Below, in pieces: positions 63,301 to 64,000 of a DNA stretch of 64,000 nt; the stretch's first letter is position 1, and each line of letters opens with the position of its first letter. A model generated the notes under the pieces. That model saw only the letters and a program-made list of their open reading frames with translations. It was not told where the DNA came from and ran no database searches. This DNA is from Himantopus leucocephalus. Taxonomy: Eukaryota; Chordata; Aves; Charadriiformes; Recurvirostridae. A program made the translations under genes and the position numbers. The DNA lies in NCBI GenBank assembly GCA_003993805.1, contig RSEF01000001.1:178963054-179027053 (forward strand), written 5' to 3'.

Positions 63301-63555
63301 TATTTTAAATATTTTCATGTGTTTTCCCAGGAGCTGTGTATAGTGGTTTGTCTAAAAGACCTAACCAGCATTGTTGACATTAAAACGTCAAGCCGACCTG
63401 CCATGATTGGTAGTTTAACAGATGGGTCTACAGAAACGTTCTGGGAGTCAGGAGATGAGGATAAAAACAAAACTAAAAACATCACAATCAACTGTGTAAA
63501 AGGAATCAATGCACGTTATGTGTGTGTTCATGTAGACAATTCCAGAGATCTTGGG
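204..63555 (+). CDS. MYCBP2: MYCBP2 (E3 ubiquitin-protein ligase, PHR1/PAM), central part, 27 exons, partial at both ends
   Basis: Spliced coding sequence, partial at both ends. The 27 exons join in frame to about 1,895 codons, out of about 4,600-4,700 in vertebrate MYCBP2. Recognition is from the protein: the CUB-like block, filamin repeat, SH3b-like repeats, the long Ser/Pro/Arg-rich exon and the DOC-domain start occur in the MYCBP2 order, with near-identity to the mammalian protein as I remember it. Known of the family: a large neuronal E3 ligase working with FBXO45-SKP1, transferring ubiquitin through a C-terminal RING-Cys-relay, acting on DLK (MAP3K12) and NMNAT2, and controlling axon growth, synapse formation and axon degeneration; the central part has been linked to RAE1 binding. 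RCC1-like, PHR and catalytic regions lie outside the window. One filamin exon is missing in the gap at 16355-16454. Promoter, start codon, stop codon and UTRs are not present. Confidence 0.97.
305..1502 (+). other. MYCBP2: intron w1
   Basis: GT-AG intron of 1.2 kb, AT-rich. No repeat, RNA gene or extra exon seen. Confidence 0.9.
1503..1721 (+). CDS. MYCBP2: MYCBP2 exon w2 (start of CUB-like domain)
   Basis: Exon of 219 nt (73 codons), phase 0 at both ends, between TTACAG and GTAAGC. It encodes [20 protein letters not shown], then a Ser/Thr/Asn/Gln-rich loop, then the ESEHPY motif. HPY opens a CUB-like beta-sandwich of the kind I associate with ZZEF1 and HECTD4, so the domain starts near the end of this exon and continues in the next two. 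The family relationship is inferred from the motif pattern. Confidence 0.96.
1722..3171 (+). other. MYCBP2: intron w2
   Basis: GT-AG intron of 1.45 kb. Nothing recognisable inside. Confidence 0.9.
3172..3397 (+). CDS. MYCBP2: MYCBP2 exon w3 (CUB-like domain)
   Basis: Exon of 226 nt between TTTTAG and GTAACA, entering in phase 0 and leaving one base of a Gly codon. It encodes the core of the CUB-like domain: [20 protein letters not shown], the [12 protein letters not shown] strand, [17 protein letters not shown] and LVLPG. The WP..(V)LPG motif and the spacing of FD.QC.T..SED match what I know of this domain in MYCBP2 and of CUB-like domains in ZZEF1-type proteins. Confidence 0.97.
3398..3739 (+). 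other. MYCBP2: intron w3
   Basis: Short 342-bp GT-AG intron, T-rich near the acceptor. Nothing else seen. Confidence 0.9.
3740..3858 (+). CDS. MYCBP2: MYCBP2 exon w4 (end of CUB-like domain)
   Basis: Exon of 119 nt between TATAAG and GTAAGG. It completes the split Gly codon (LPG-NEALF) and ends in phase 0. It encodes [20 protein letters not shown] and [19 protein letters not shown]. The YGFKC..IGYEF strand closes the beta-sandwich domain. Confidence 0.97.
3859..6850 (+). other. MYCBP2: intron w4
   Basis: GT-AG intron of 3.0 kb. It holds a 21-base T run at 6146-6166 and otherwise looks unremarkable. No exon or transposable element recognised. Confidence 0.85.
6851..6938 (+). CDS. MYCBP2: MYCBP2 exon w5
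   Basis: Exon of 88 nt between TTTGAAG and GTAAGT, entering in phase 0 and leaving one base of a Gly codon. It encodes [20 protein letters not shown] plus MKKDLALPI, a predicted helical linker after the CUB-like domain. The acceptor is preceded by a poorer pyrimidine tract (TTTCAATTTGAAG), but the reading frame and the protein match fix the boundary. Confidence 0.95.
6939..10766 (+). other. MYCBP2: intron w5
   Basis: GT-AG intron of 3.8 kb with a 17-base A run near 7991. No recognisable element or exon. It ends in a tandem CAGCAG acceptor. Confidence 0.85.
10764..10766 (+). promoter_or_regulatory. NAGNAG tandem splice acceptor
   Basis: CAGCAG precedes exon w6. Either AG keeps the frame; the difference is one residue (PIGN against PIAGN). 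Confidence 0.6.
10767..10816 (+). CDS. MYCBP2: MYCBP2 exon w6 (microexon-like, 50 nt)
   Basis: Exon of only 50 nt between TTTTTACAGCAG and GTACAC. Using the second AG completes the Gly codon (PI-G-NEFEED) and gives [16 protein letters not shown], an acidic amphipathic helix; the exon ends in phase 0. The first AG (exon from 10764) would add one codon, reading PI-AG-NEF. The second AG matches the MYCBP2 protein as I know it. Confidence 0.93.
10817..12128 (+). other. MYCBP2: intron w6
   Basis: GT-AG intron of 1.3 kb. Its 3' end is unusual: a C-rich tract runs into eight A residues directly before the final G of the AG. Confidence 0.88.
12129..12301 (+). CDS. MYCBP2: MYCBP2 exon w7
   Basis: Exon of 173 nt between an A-tract acceptor (AAAAAAAAG) and GTAAAA. 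It enters in phase 0 and leaves two bases of an Arg codon. It encodes [20 protein letters not shown], then [14 protein letters not shown] and [19 protein letters not shown]. This is the conserved segment directly before the filamin repeat in MYCBP2; no domain name is assigned. The frame-consistent start is the first base after the A tract. Confidence 0.95.
12302..12629 (+). other. MYCBP2: intron w7
   Basis: GT-AG intron of 328 bp. Nothing seen inside. Confidence 0.9.
12630..12774 (+). CDS. MYCBP2: MYCBP2 exon w8 (filamin-type repeat, first part)
   Basis: Exon of 145 nt between CTCTAG and GTAATT. It completes the Arg codon (LA-R-WLQ) and ends in phase 0. It encodes [20 protein letters not shown] then [20 protein letters not shown]. 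The pattern of a short strand followed by TV.T.DQYGD is the typical opening of a filamin immunoglobulin-like repeat. The repeat continues through exon w9 and the missing exon to exon w10. Confidence 0.96.
12775..14571 (+). other. MYCBP2: intron w8
   Basis: GT-AG intron of 1.8 kb. From about 14040 to 14400 the base composition is clearly more GC-rich than the surrounding intron; no element is recognised there. A short GT dinucleotide run lies at 14516-14529. Confidence 0.85.
14572..14784 (+). CDS. MYCBP2: MYCBP2 exon w9 (filamin repeat, insert)
   Basis: Exon of 213 nt (71 codons), phase 0 at both ends, between TTGCAG and GTAAAT. It encodes [12 protein letters not shown], a polar Ser/Pro/Gln-rich insert with RIPGSP and [11 protein letters not shown], and ends [11 protein letters not shown]. 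The insert is likely a flexible loop within the filamin repeat. The following exon expected from MYCBP2 (opening with V-Y-E-N) is not in the readable sequence. Confidence 0.95.
15343..15861. repeat. three N-separated near-identical copies (assembly artefact)
   Basis: A 35-base copy (15343-15377), an N at 15378, a full copy (15380-15620), an N at 15621, and another full copy (15623-15861). Copies differ by a few substitutions and by the length of a G run, as two alleles would. Confidence 0.85.
15994..16354. repeat. three N-separated near-identical copies beside the gap (assembly artefact)
   Basis: Copies at 15994-16088, 16090-16221 and 16223-16354, separated by single Ns at 16089 and 16222. 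The third copy runs directly into the 100-N gap. Differences are a few single bases. Confidence 0.85.
16355..16454. other. assembly gap of 100 N
   Basis: Exactly 100 N, the usual placeholder for a gap of unknown size. It replaces the sequence expected to contain a MYCBP2 filamin-repeat exon. Confidence 0.98.
17253..17350 (+). CDS. MYCBP2: MYCBP2 exon w10 (end of filamin repeat)
   Basis: Exon of 98 nt between CTTATAG and GTTTGG. It opens with two bases of an Asp codon whose first base is in the missing exon, and ends in phase 0. It encodes [20 protein letters not shown] and [12 protein letters not shown]. Strand [11 protein letters not shown] closes the filamin fold and a Pro/Lys-rich linker follows. 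The donor GTTTGG is weak, and an A-rich (CAAA)-type simple repeat follows within 20 bases. Confidence 0.95.
17351..21461 (+). other. MYCBP2: intron w10
   Basis: GT-AG intron of 4.1 kb. A-rich simple repeats occur at 17367-17412 and 19688-19722. No exon or clear transposable element. Confidence 0.85.
17367..17412. repeat. A-rich (CAAA)n simple repeat
   Basis: A run interspersed with C, ending in repeated CAAA units, just inside intron w10. Confidence 0.8.
21462..21578 (+). CDS. MYCBP2: MYCBP2 exon w11 (SH3b-like repeat 1, first half)
   Basis: Exon of 117 nt (39 codons), phase 0 at both ends, between CTCTTAG and GTAATT. It encodes [20 protein letters not shown] then [19 protein letters not shown]. 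The G-x-x-IRS-x-P-x-L-x4-IG pattern is that of bacterial-type SH3 (SH3b-like) folds and recurs in exon w14, showing an internal duplication. The split after I-D-E falls at the same place as the split after V-G-E in the second repeat. Confidence 0.96.
21579..22359 (+). other. MYCBP2: intron w11
   Basis: GT-AG intron of 781 bp. Nothing recognised. Confidence 0.9.
22360..22500 (+). CDS. MYCBP2: MYCBP2 exon w12 (SH3b-like repeat 1, second half)
   Basis: Exon of 141 nt (47 codons), phase 0 at both ends, between CCCATAG and GTAAGT. It encodes [20 protein letters not shown] and continues to [20 protein letters not shown]. The G-x-W-x-x-L and EAW-x-L motifs are repeated in exon w15 (GTWVQM and EAWSL). 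Confidence 0.96.
24363..24437 (+). mobile_element. CR1 LINE 3' end fragment
   Basis: Short 5'-truncated piece with the CR1 tail pattern: CACTAGATGACCTTTAAAGG, then TCCCTTCCAACCCAAACTAT and TCTATG. Orientation is sense to the gene. Confidence 0.85.
25494..25895 (+). mobile_element. CR1 LINE 3' fragment, 5'-truncated
   Basis: About 400 bases matching the bird CR1 3' end: GGAGCGGCTGAGGGAACTGG, AGCCTGGAGAAAAGAAGGCT, CTCCAGGGGAGGTTTAGGTT, AACAGGCTGCCCAGGGAAGT, and the tail GATGATCTTAAAGGTC..CCAACCTAAACCATTCTATG. It is not heavily decayed. The 105-codon open frame across it lies in the CR1 3' region; it is not a host gene and holds no reverse transcriptase domain. It is typical of the 5'-truncated CR1 insertions found throughout bird genomes. 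Confidence 0.93.
28427..28501 (+). CDS. MYCBP2: MYCBP2 exon w13 (75-nt, phase 0-0, possible cassette)
   Basis: Small exon of 25 codons between TTGCTCAG and GTGAGT, phase 0 at both ends. It encodes [20 protein letters not shown] then ALPPK. I recognise the [18 protein letters not shown] stretch from the MYCBP2 protein between the two SH3b-like repeats. Because it is a multiple of three and symmetric, it can be skipped without breaking the frame (VPVD joined to ESRSN), so it may be alternatively spliced. It lies in the linker between the two SH3b-like repeats. Confidence 0.88.
29129..29170 (-). other. possible retrocopy 3' end: AATAAA plus poly(A) on the minus strand
   Basis: Read on the minus strand, AATAAA (complement of 29162-29167) is followed 17 bases later by 16 A residues (complement of 29129-29144). 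That is the layout of a polyadenylated transcript end. The body upstream on the minus strand was not recognised as any gene. Confidence 0.35.
29384..29605 (+). mobile_element. possible old CR1-like fragment
   Basis: The stretch around TTTTACACAGCAGGAAATGA, GAACTCCTGGAAG, GGAGATTGTGGAGGC and AAATTAAACAAATTTATAGA follows the order of the 3' region of older CR1 elements (TTCACACAG, GGAACTC, GATGTTGTGGAGGC, AGAGATTAGACAAATTCATGG). It is decayed, and the 73-codon open frame has no other recognised source. Confidence 0.35.
30625..30849 (+). CDS. MYCBP2: MYCBP2 exon w14 (linker and SH3b-like repeat 2, first half)
   Basis: Exon of 225 nt (75 codons), phase 0 at both ends, between TTCTCAG and GTATGG. 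It starts with an acidic linker ([15 protein letters not shown], then [12 protein letters not shown]), followed by [20 protein letters not shown] and [18 protein letters not shown]. The latter aligns without gaps to exon w11: SG-x-x-IRS-x-P-x-L-x4-IG, ending in G-E at the exon edge. Confidence 0.96.
30850..31738 (+). other. MYCBP2: intron w14
   Basis: GT-AG intron of 889 bp. Nothing recognised. Confidence 0.9.
31739..31871 (+). CDS. MYCBP2: MYCBP2 exon w15 (SH3b-like repeat 2, second half; GC donor)
   Basis: Exon of 133 nt after GCATCAG. It enters in phase 0 and leaves one base of a Glu codon. It encodes [20 protein letters not shown] then [19 protein letters not shown]. The downstream site reads GATG then GCAAGT: the donor is GC rather than GT. 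The boundary is fixed because the next exon opens AGCAAGTC, giving HED-E-QVLLD, which matches the MYCBP2 protein; the frame read through would stop at 31898-31900. Confidence 0.94.
32700..33210 (-). mobile_element. CR1 LINE fragment, antisense to the gene
   Basis: Reads as the reverse complement of a CR1 3' half: GGACAACCTGTACCAGTATT, TCTTGTCCTATCACTGTGAA, AGGCTGAACAAAGCCAGGTG, TCTCAGCCTATCCTTAGATG, TTGGTGGCCTCTGCTGAACT, and CTGAACACAGCACCTCAGCT. Well diverged, so older than the copy at 25494-25895. The 94-codon plus-strand open frame here is not a gene. Confidence 0.82.
34213..34498 (+). pseudogene. frameshifted coding-like fragment of unknown origin
   Basis: An open frame encodes [40 protein letters not shown] and [16 protein letters not shown], with codon use and composition unlike the AT-rich intron. 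It loses frame near 34384-34394. From 34394 a different frame (-1/+2 shift) continues as [20 protein letters not shown] and [15 protein letters not shown] to a stop at 34499. Together they look like about 95 residues of an alpha-helical protein broken by one indel, as expected for a processed pseudogene or old inserted exon. I cannot name the parent. It is not MYCBP2 sequence that I know. Chance cannot be excluded, but two abutting protein-like frames make it less likely. Confidence 0.4.
35862..35987 (+). CDS. MYCBP2: MYCBP2 exon w16
   Basis: Exon of 126 nt between TTTTTACAG and GTATGT. It opens with two bases completing Glu and leaves one base (G). It encodes [20 protein letters not shown] and [21 protein letters not shown]. 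Pro/Ser/Gly-rich, predicted disordered, with a TPPPSP proline-directed phosphorylation-type motif. The last base G joins GT of either exon w17 or exon w18, giving Gly in both cases. Confidence 0.95.
35988..39353 (+). other. MYCBP2: intron w16
   Basis: GT-AG intron of 3.4 kb, AT-rich. Nothing recognised. Confidence 0.85.
39354..39515 (+). CDS. MYCBP2: MYCBP2 exon w17 (162-nt symmetric cassette exon)
   Basis: Exon of 162 nt between CACTACAG and GTAAGT, with phase 1 at both ends. It encodes [20 protein letters not shown], then [20 protein letters not shown] and [14 protein letters not shown], a low-complexity Pro/Gln/Ser region. It begins with the same six bases (GTGACC) as exon w18. Inclusion gives QLQ-S-DRMNF; skipping gives NNK-G-DRMNF; both are open. 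The MYCBP2 protein as I know it occurs with and without this block, which fits an alternatively spliced exon. Confidence 0.93.
43986..44112. repeat. N-separated duplicate, 63 bp (assembly artefact)
   Basis: Copies 43986-44048 and 44050-44112 around a single N at 44049; two base differences. Confidence 0.85.
44112..44444. repeat. N-separated duplicate, about 166 bp (assembly artefact)
   Basis: Copies 44112-44277 and 44279-44444 around the N at 44278, with a few substitutions and short indels. Confidence 0.85.
44511..44819. repeat. N-separated duplicate, 154 bp (assembly artefact)
   Basis: Copies 44511-44664 and 44666-44819 around the N at 44665, of equal length with several substitutions. 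Confidence 0.85.
45183..45407. repeat. N-separated duplicate, about 112 bp (assembly artefact)
   Basis: Copies 45183-45294 and 45296-45407 around the N at 45295, with several substitutions. Confidence 0.85.
45606..45662 (+). mobile_element. CR1 LINE 3' tail fragment
   Basis: TGGTTGGACTCGATCTTAAA, then GGTTGTTTCCAACCTAGAAA and ATTCTGTGACTCTATGA: a short decayed CR1 3' end in sense orientation. Confidence 0.8.
46014..46343. repeat. N-separated duplicate, about 165 bp (assembly artefact)
   Basis: Copies 46014-46175 and 46177-46343 around the N at 46176. The second carries a short insertion near 46222 and a few substitutions. Confidence 0.85.
47203..47304 (+). CDS. candidate 102-nt in-frame cassette exon of MYCBP2
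   Basis: A 102-nt block between a good acceptor (CAACTGTTTTCCACTGTAG) and a good donor (AGG then GTGGGT). It is phase 1 at both ends, so it fits exactly between exons w17 and w18, or between w16 and w18. With the flanking bases it adds about 34 residues: [20 protein letters not shown] followed by [13 protein letters not shown], with no stop. It is more GC-rich than the intron around it and its composition is protein-like. I do not recall this segment in MYCBP2, so it may be an unannotated alternative exon; a chance coincidence of splice sites and frame remains possible. Confidence 0.5.
49006..49118. repeat. N-separated duplicate, 56 bp (assembly artefact)
   Basis: Copies 49006-49061 and 49063-49118 around the N at 49062, with one base difference. 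Confidence 0.85.
50017..51660 (+). CDS. MYCBP2: MYCBP2 exon w18 (1,644-nt exon: disordered Ser/Pro/Arg-rich region, conserved helices, start of Cys/His region)
   Basis: Largest exon, 1,644 nt between CTACACAG and GTAAGA, phase 1 at both ends, about 548 codons without a stop. The first 300 or so residues are low-complexity with many phospho-type motifs: [44 protein letters not shown]. Then come conserved parts: [59 protein letters not shown] and [21 protein letters not shown] strongly basic stretch follows ([18 protein letters not shown]), perhaps a nuclear-localisation type signal. The end carries C-x2-C-x10-H-x4-H, likely zinc-binding. The shape matches the family: a long disordered linker followed by structured C-terminal modules. 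Confidence 0.97.
51661..52947 (+). other. MYCBP2: intron w18
   Basis: GT-AG intron of 1.3 kb. Nothing recognised. Confidence 0.9.
52948..53117 (+). CDS. MYCBP2: MYCBP2 exon w19 (Gly/Cys-rich, probable zinc-binding)
   Basis: Exon of 170 nt between GATGTAG and GTATTT. It completes a Gly codon (HP-G-CGRY) and ends in phase 0. It encodes [40 protein letters not shown] and [16 protein letters not shown]. Cysteines in CGR, HFCGG, NCGDGG and VC-x2-C, together with the C2H2-like motif ending exon w18, suggest a composite metal-binding module; this is inference. It closes with a charged helix. Confidence 0.96.
53118..53953 (+). other. MYCBP2: intron w19
   Basis: GT-AG intron of 836 bp. Nothing recognised. 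Confidence 0.9.
53954..54198 (+). CDS. MYCBP2: MYCBP2 exon w20
   Basis: Exon of 245 nt between TTCTTTAG and GTAATT. It enters in phase 0 and leaves two bases of an Arg codon. It encodes [54 protein letters not shown] and [10 protein letters not shown]. Mostly helical and highly conserved in MYCBP2, with no named domain. Confidence 0.96.
54199..54878 (+). other. MYCBP2: intron w20
   Basis: GT-AG intron of 680 bp. Nothing recognised. Confidence 0.9.
54879..55046 (+). CDS. MYCBP2: MYCBP2 exon w21
   Basis: Exon of 168 nt between GATGTAG and GTACTT. It completes Arg and leaves two bases of Ser. It encodes [40 protein letters not shown] and [15 protein letters not shown]. It contains a triple-His start and an acidic segment. 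Confidence 0.96.
55047..56740 (+). other. MYCBP2: intron w21
   Basis: GT-AG intron of 1.7 kb. Nothing recognised. Confidence 0.9.
56741..56898 (+). CDS. MYCBP2: MYCBP2 exon w22
   Basis: Exon of 158 nt between CTTTGTAG and GTAAGA. It completes Ser (PP-S-LETSP) and leaves one base. It encodes [40 protein letters not shown] and [21 protein letters not shown] and the RRRVNS cluster look like basophilic kinase sites. Confidence 0.96.
56899..57302 (+). other. MYCBP2: intron w22
   Basis: GT-AG intron of 404 bp ending in a tandem TAGAAG acceptor. Confidence 0.9.
57303..57305 (+). promoter_or_regulatory. NAGNAG tandem splice acceptor
   Basis: TAGAAG at the intron end. The three bases AAG are exonic or intronic depending on the AG used, adding or dropping one Glu. 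Confidence 0.6.
57303..57502 (+). CDS. MYCBP2: MYCBP2 exon w23
   Basis: Exon of 200 nt between TTGAATAG and GTATTA, ending in phase 0. It encodes [40 protein letters not shown] and [20 protein letters not shown]. The acceptor is TAGAAG: the first AG gives GDA-E-VGSS, the second (exon from 57306) gives GDA-VGSS, a one-residue choice. Largely helical and highly conserved. Confidence 0.95.
57503..58696 (+). other. MYCBP2: intron w23
   Basis: GT-AG intron of 1.2 kb. Nothing recognised. Confidence 0.9.
58697..58846 (+). CDS. MYCBP2: MYCBP2 exon w24
   Basis: Exon of 150 nt (50 codons), phase 0 at both ends, between TTTTAG and GTAAGT. It encodes [40 protein letters not shown] and [11 protein letters not shown] hydrophobic helix is followed by an acidic low-complexity tail (PEEEEDEEN). 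Confidence 0.96.
58847..61486 (+). other. MYCBP2: intron w24
   Basis: GT-AG intron of 2.6 kb. It holds an A-rich simple repeat (58929-58965) and an AT-rich tract (59351-59410). No element or exon recognised. Confidence 0.85.
58929..58965. repeat. A-rich (A/C) simple repeat
   Basis: Long A runs broken by CC and C, the same kind of tract as at 17367-17412 and 19688-19722. Confidence 0.7.
61487..61647 (+). CDS. MYCBP2: MYCBP2 exon w25
   Basis: Exon of 161 nt between CATCTTAG and GTAAGC. It enters in phase 0 and leaves two bases of Arg. It encodes [40 protein letters not shown] and [13 protein letters not shown]. Helical and conserved. Confidence 0.96.
61690..61714. repeat. N-separated 12-bp duplicate (assembly artefact)
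   Basis: Copies 61690-61701 and 61703-61714 around the N at 61702, with one base difference. Confidence 0.7.
61714..62000. repeat. N-separated duplicate, about 143 bp (assembly artefact)
   Basis: Copies 61714-61856 and 61858-62000 around the N at 61857, with a few substitutions and small indels. Confidence 0.85.
62412..62568 (+). CDS. MYCBP2: MYCBP2 exon w26 (GC donor)
   Basis: Exon of 157 nt after TTTTCAG. It completes Arg and ends in phase 0. It encodes [40 protein letters not shown] and [12 protein letters not shown]. The donor is CAG then GCAAGT, a GC donor with an otherwise ideal consensus. The join to [10 protein letters not shown] in exon w27 matches the MYCBP2 protein. Confidence 0.95.
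62569..63330 (+). other. MYCBP2: intron w26, GC-AG type
   Basis: Intron of 762 bp starting GCAAGT and ending TTTTCCCAG. It includes one N-separated duplication. Confidence 0.88.
62690..62894. repeat. N-separated duplicate, 102 bp (assembly artefact)
   Basis: Copies 62690-62791 and 62793-62894 around the N at 62792; about three base differences. Confidence 0.85.
63331..63555 (+). CDS. MYCBP2: MYCBP2 exon w27 (start of DOC/APC10 domain)
   Basis: Exon of 225 nt (75 codons), phase 0 at both ends, between TTTTCCCAG and GTAAGT. It encodes [40 protein letters not shown] and [20 protein letters not shown], ending [27 protein letters not shown] is the hallmark of the DOC/APC10 galactose-binding-like fold in MYCBP2. 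The domain continues beyond the window. Confidence 0.97.
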
Positions 63556-64000
63556 GTAAGTGGAAAATAAAATGAAATCTCTCATTGAATATGCATAGTC
63601 AAAGTTGTATATATTTATCAATCAAGAACTACTGTTTTCTTTGTCCAGTTGGGTTTGTAATTCTAATTCAGAAGCTCACAGTTCAAAGTAAAGTTTCTAA
63701 TTCCTGTGGTTTTGAAAAGCAGTACCTGATGTGATCAGACCAATTCAACTGAATTTGCAGTCTGCATGAACCTAAGACTGAGAAACTTGATTCTCAGTGG
63801 CATGTTCAAGTTCAGATACATTTTCAAGCATTTAATTATTTTGTAAGTTGCTTTTCCTGCTCACGATTGCTGTAAAAACATTTAAATAAGAAGTTTTCAT
63901 AAAATCTAAACTCTTTTCTAGTTTATTGATCTGTACAGTAATGTTACAAATGTATCTTTATTTCAACTACAGCTGTAGGGTTTTTTGAGAGCTGTGCTTT
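63556..64000 (+). other. MYCBP2: intron (5' part)
   Basis: Start of the intron after exon w27 (GTAAGT). No exon seen before the window end. Confidence 0.85.

Noticed and set aside
1..64000. CRISPR array, operon, phage or bacterial defence system
   Set aside because: Spliced exons, GT-AG introns, CR1 LINEs and base composition show a vertebrate nuclear gene; no regular spaced repeats were seen.

Overview
This window is a vertebrate, almost certainly avian, genomic segment lying wholly inside one very large plus-strand gene, MYCBP2 (PHR1/PAM; Highwire in fly, RPM-1 in worm). MYCBP2 is a giant neuronal E3 ubiquitin ligase. The bird assignment rests on CR1 LINE fragments of the bird/reptile type, with 3' ends carrying the TTGGACT..GATGATCTTAAAGG..CCAACCTAAA..ATTCTATGATTC signature, on compact AT-rich introns, and on a protein very close to mammalian MYCBP2 as I remember it. 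The species cannot be told from the sequence.

I place 27 coding exons (5,689 coding bases, about 1,895 codons) between 204 and 63555. All are on the plus strand, all are phase-compatible and none contains a stop codon. One further exon is inferred to be lost in the 100-N assembly gap at 16355-16454. Neither the 5' end (RCC1-like and PHR domains) nor the 3' end (catalytic RING/Cys-relay region) is in the window. Going 3', the exons encode: a hydrophobic helical segment plus a CUB-like beta-sandwich domain (204-6938); a linker (10767-12301); a filamin-type repeat interrupted by the gap (12630-17350); two tandem SH3b-like repeats (21462-22500 and 30625-31871) separated by a small 75-nt exon (28427-28501); a Ser/Pro/Arg-rich disordered region with a symmetric cassette exon (39354-39515) and one huge exon (50017-51660); a Cys/His-rich probable zinc-binding region (end of 50017-51660 plus 52948-53117); conserved alpha-helical regions (53954-62568); and the start of the DOC/APC10 domain (63331-63555).

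Points of interest: a possible undescribed 102-nt in-frame cassette exon in the 10.5-kb intron (47203-47304); two GC-AG introns; two NAGNAG tandem acceptors; an intron at the same place in both SH3b-like repeats; and a frameshifted coding-like fragment of unknown origin at 34213-34498. The intron sequence also shows a systematic assembly artefact: near-identical adjacent copies separated by exactly one N, at eleven sites. The window contains no prokaryotic system, CRISPR array, operon or convincing RNA gene, and nearly all other open frames are chance ORFs or shadows.
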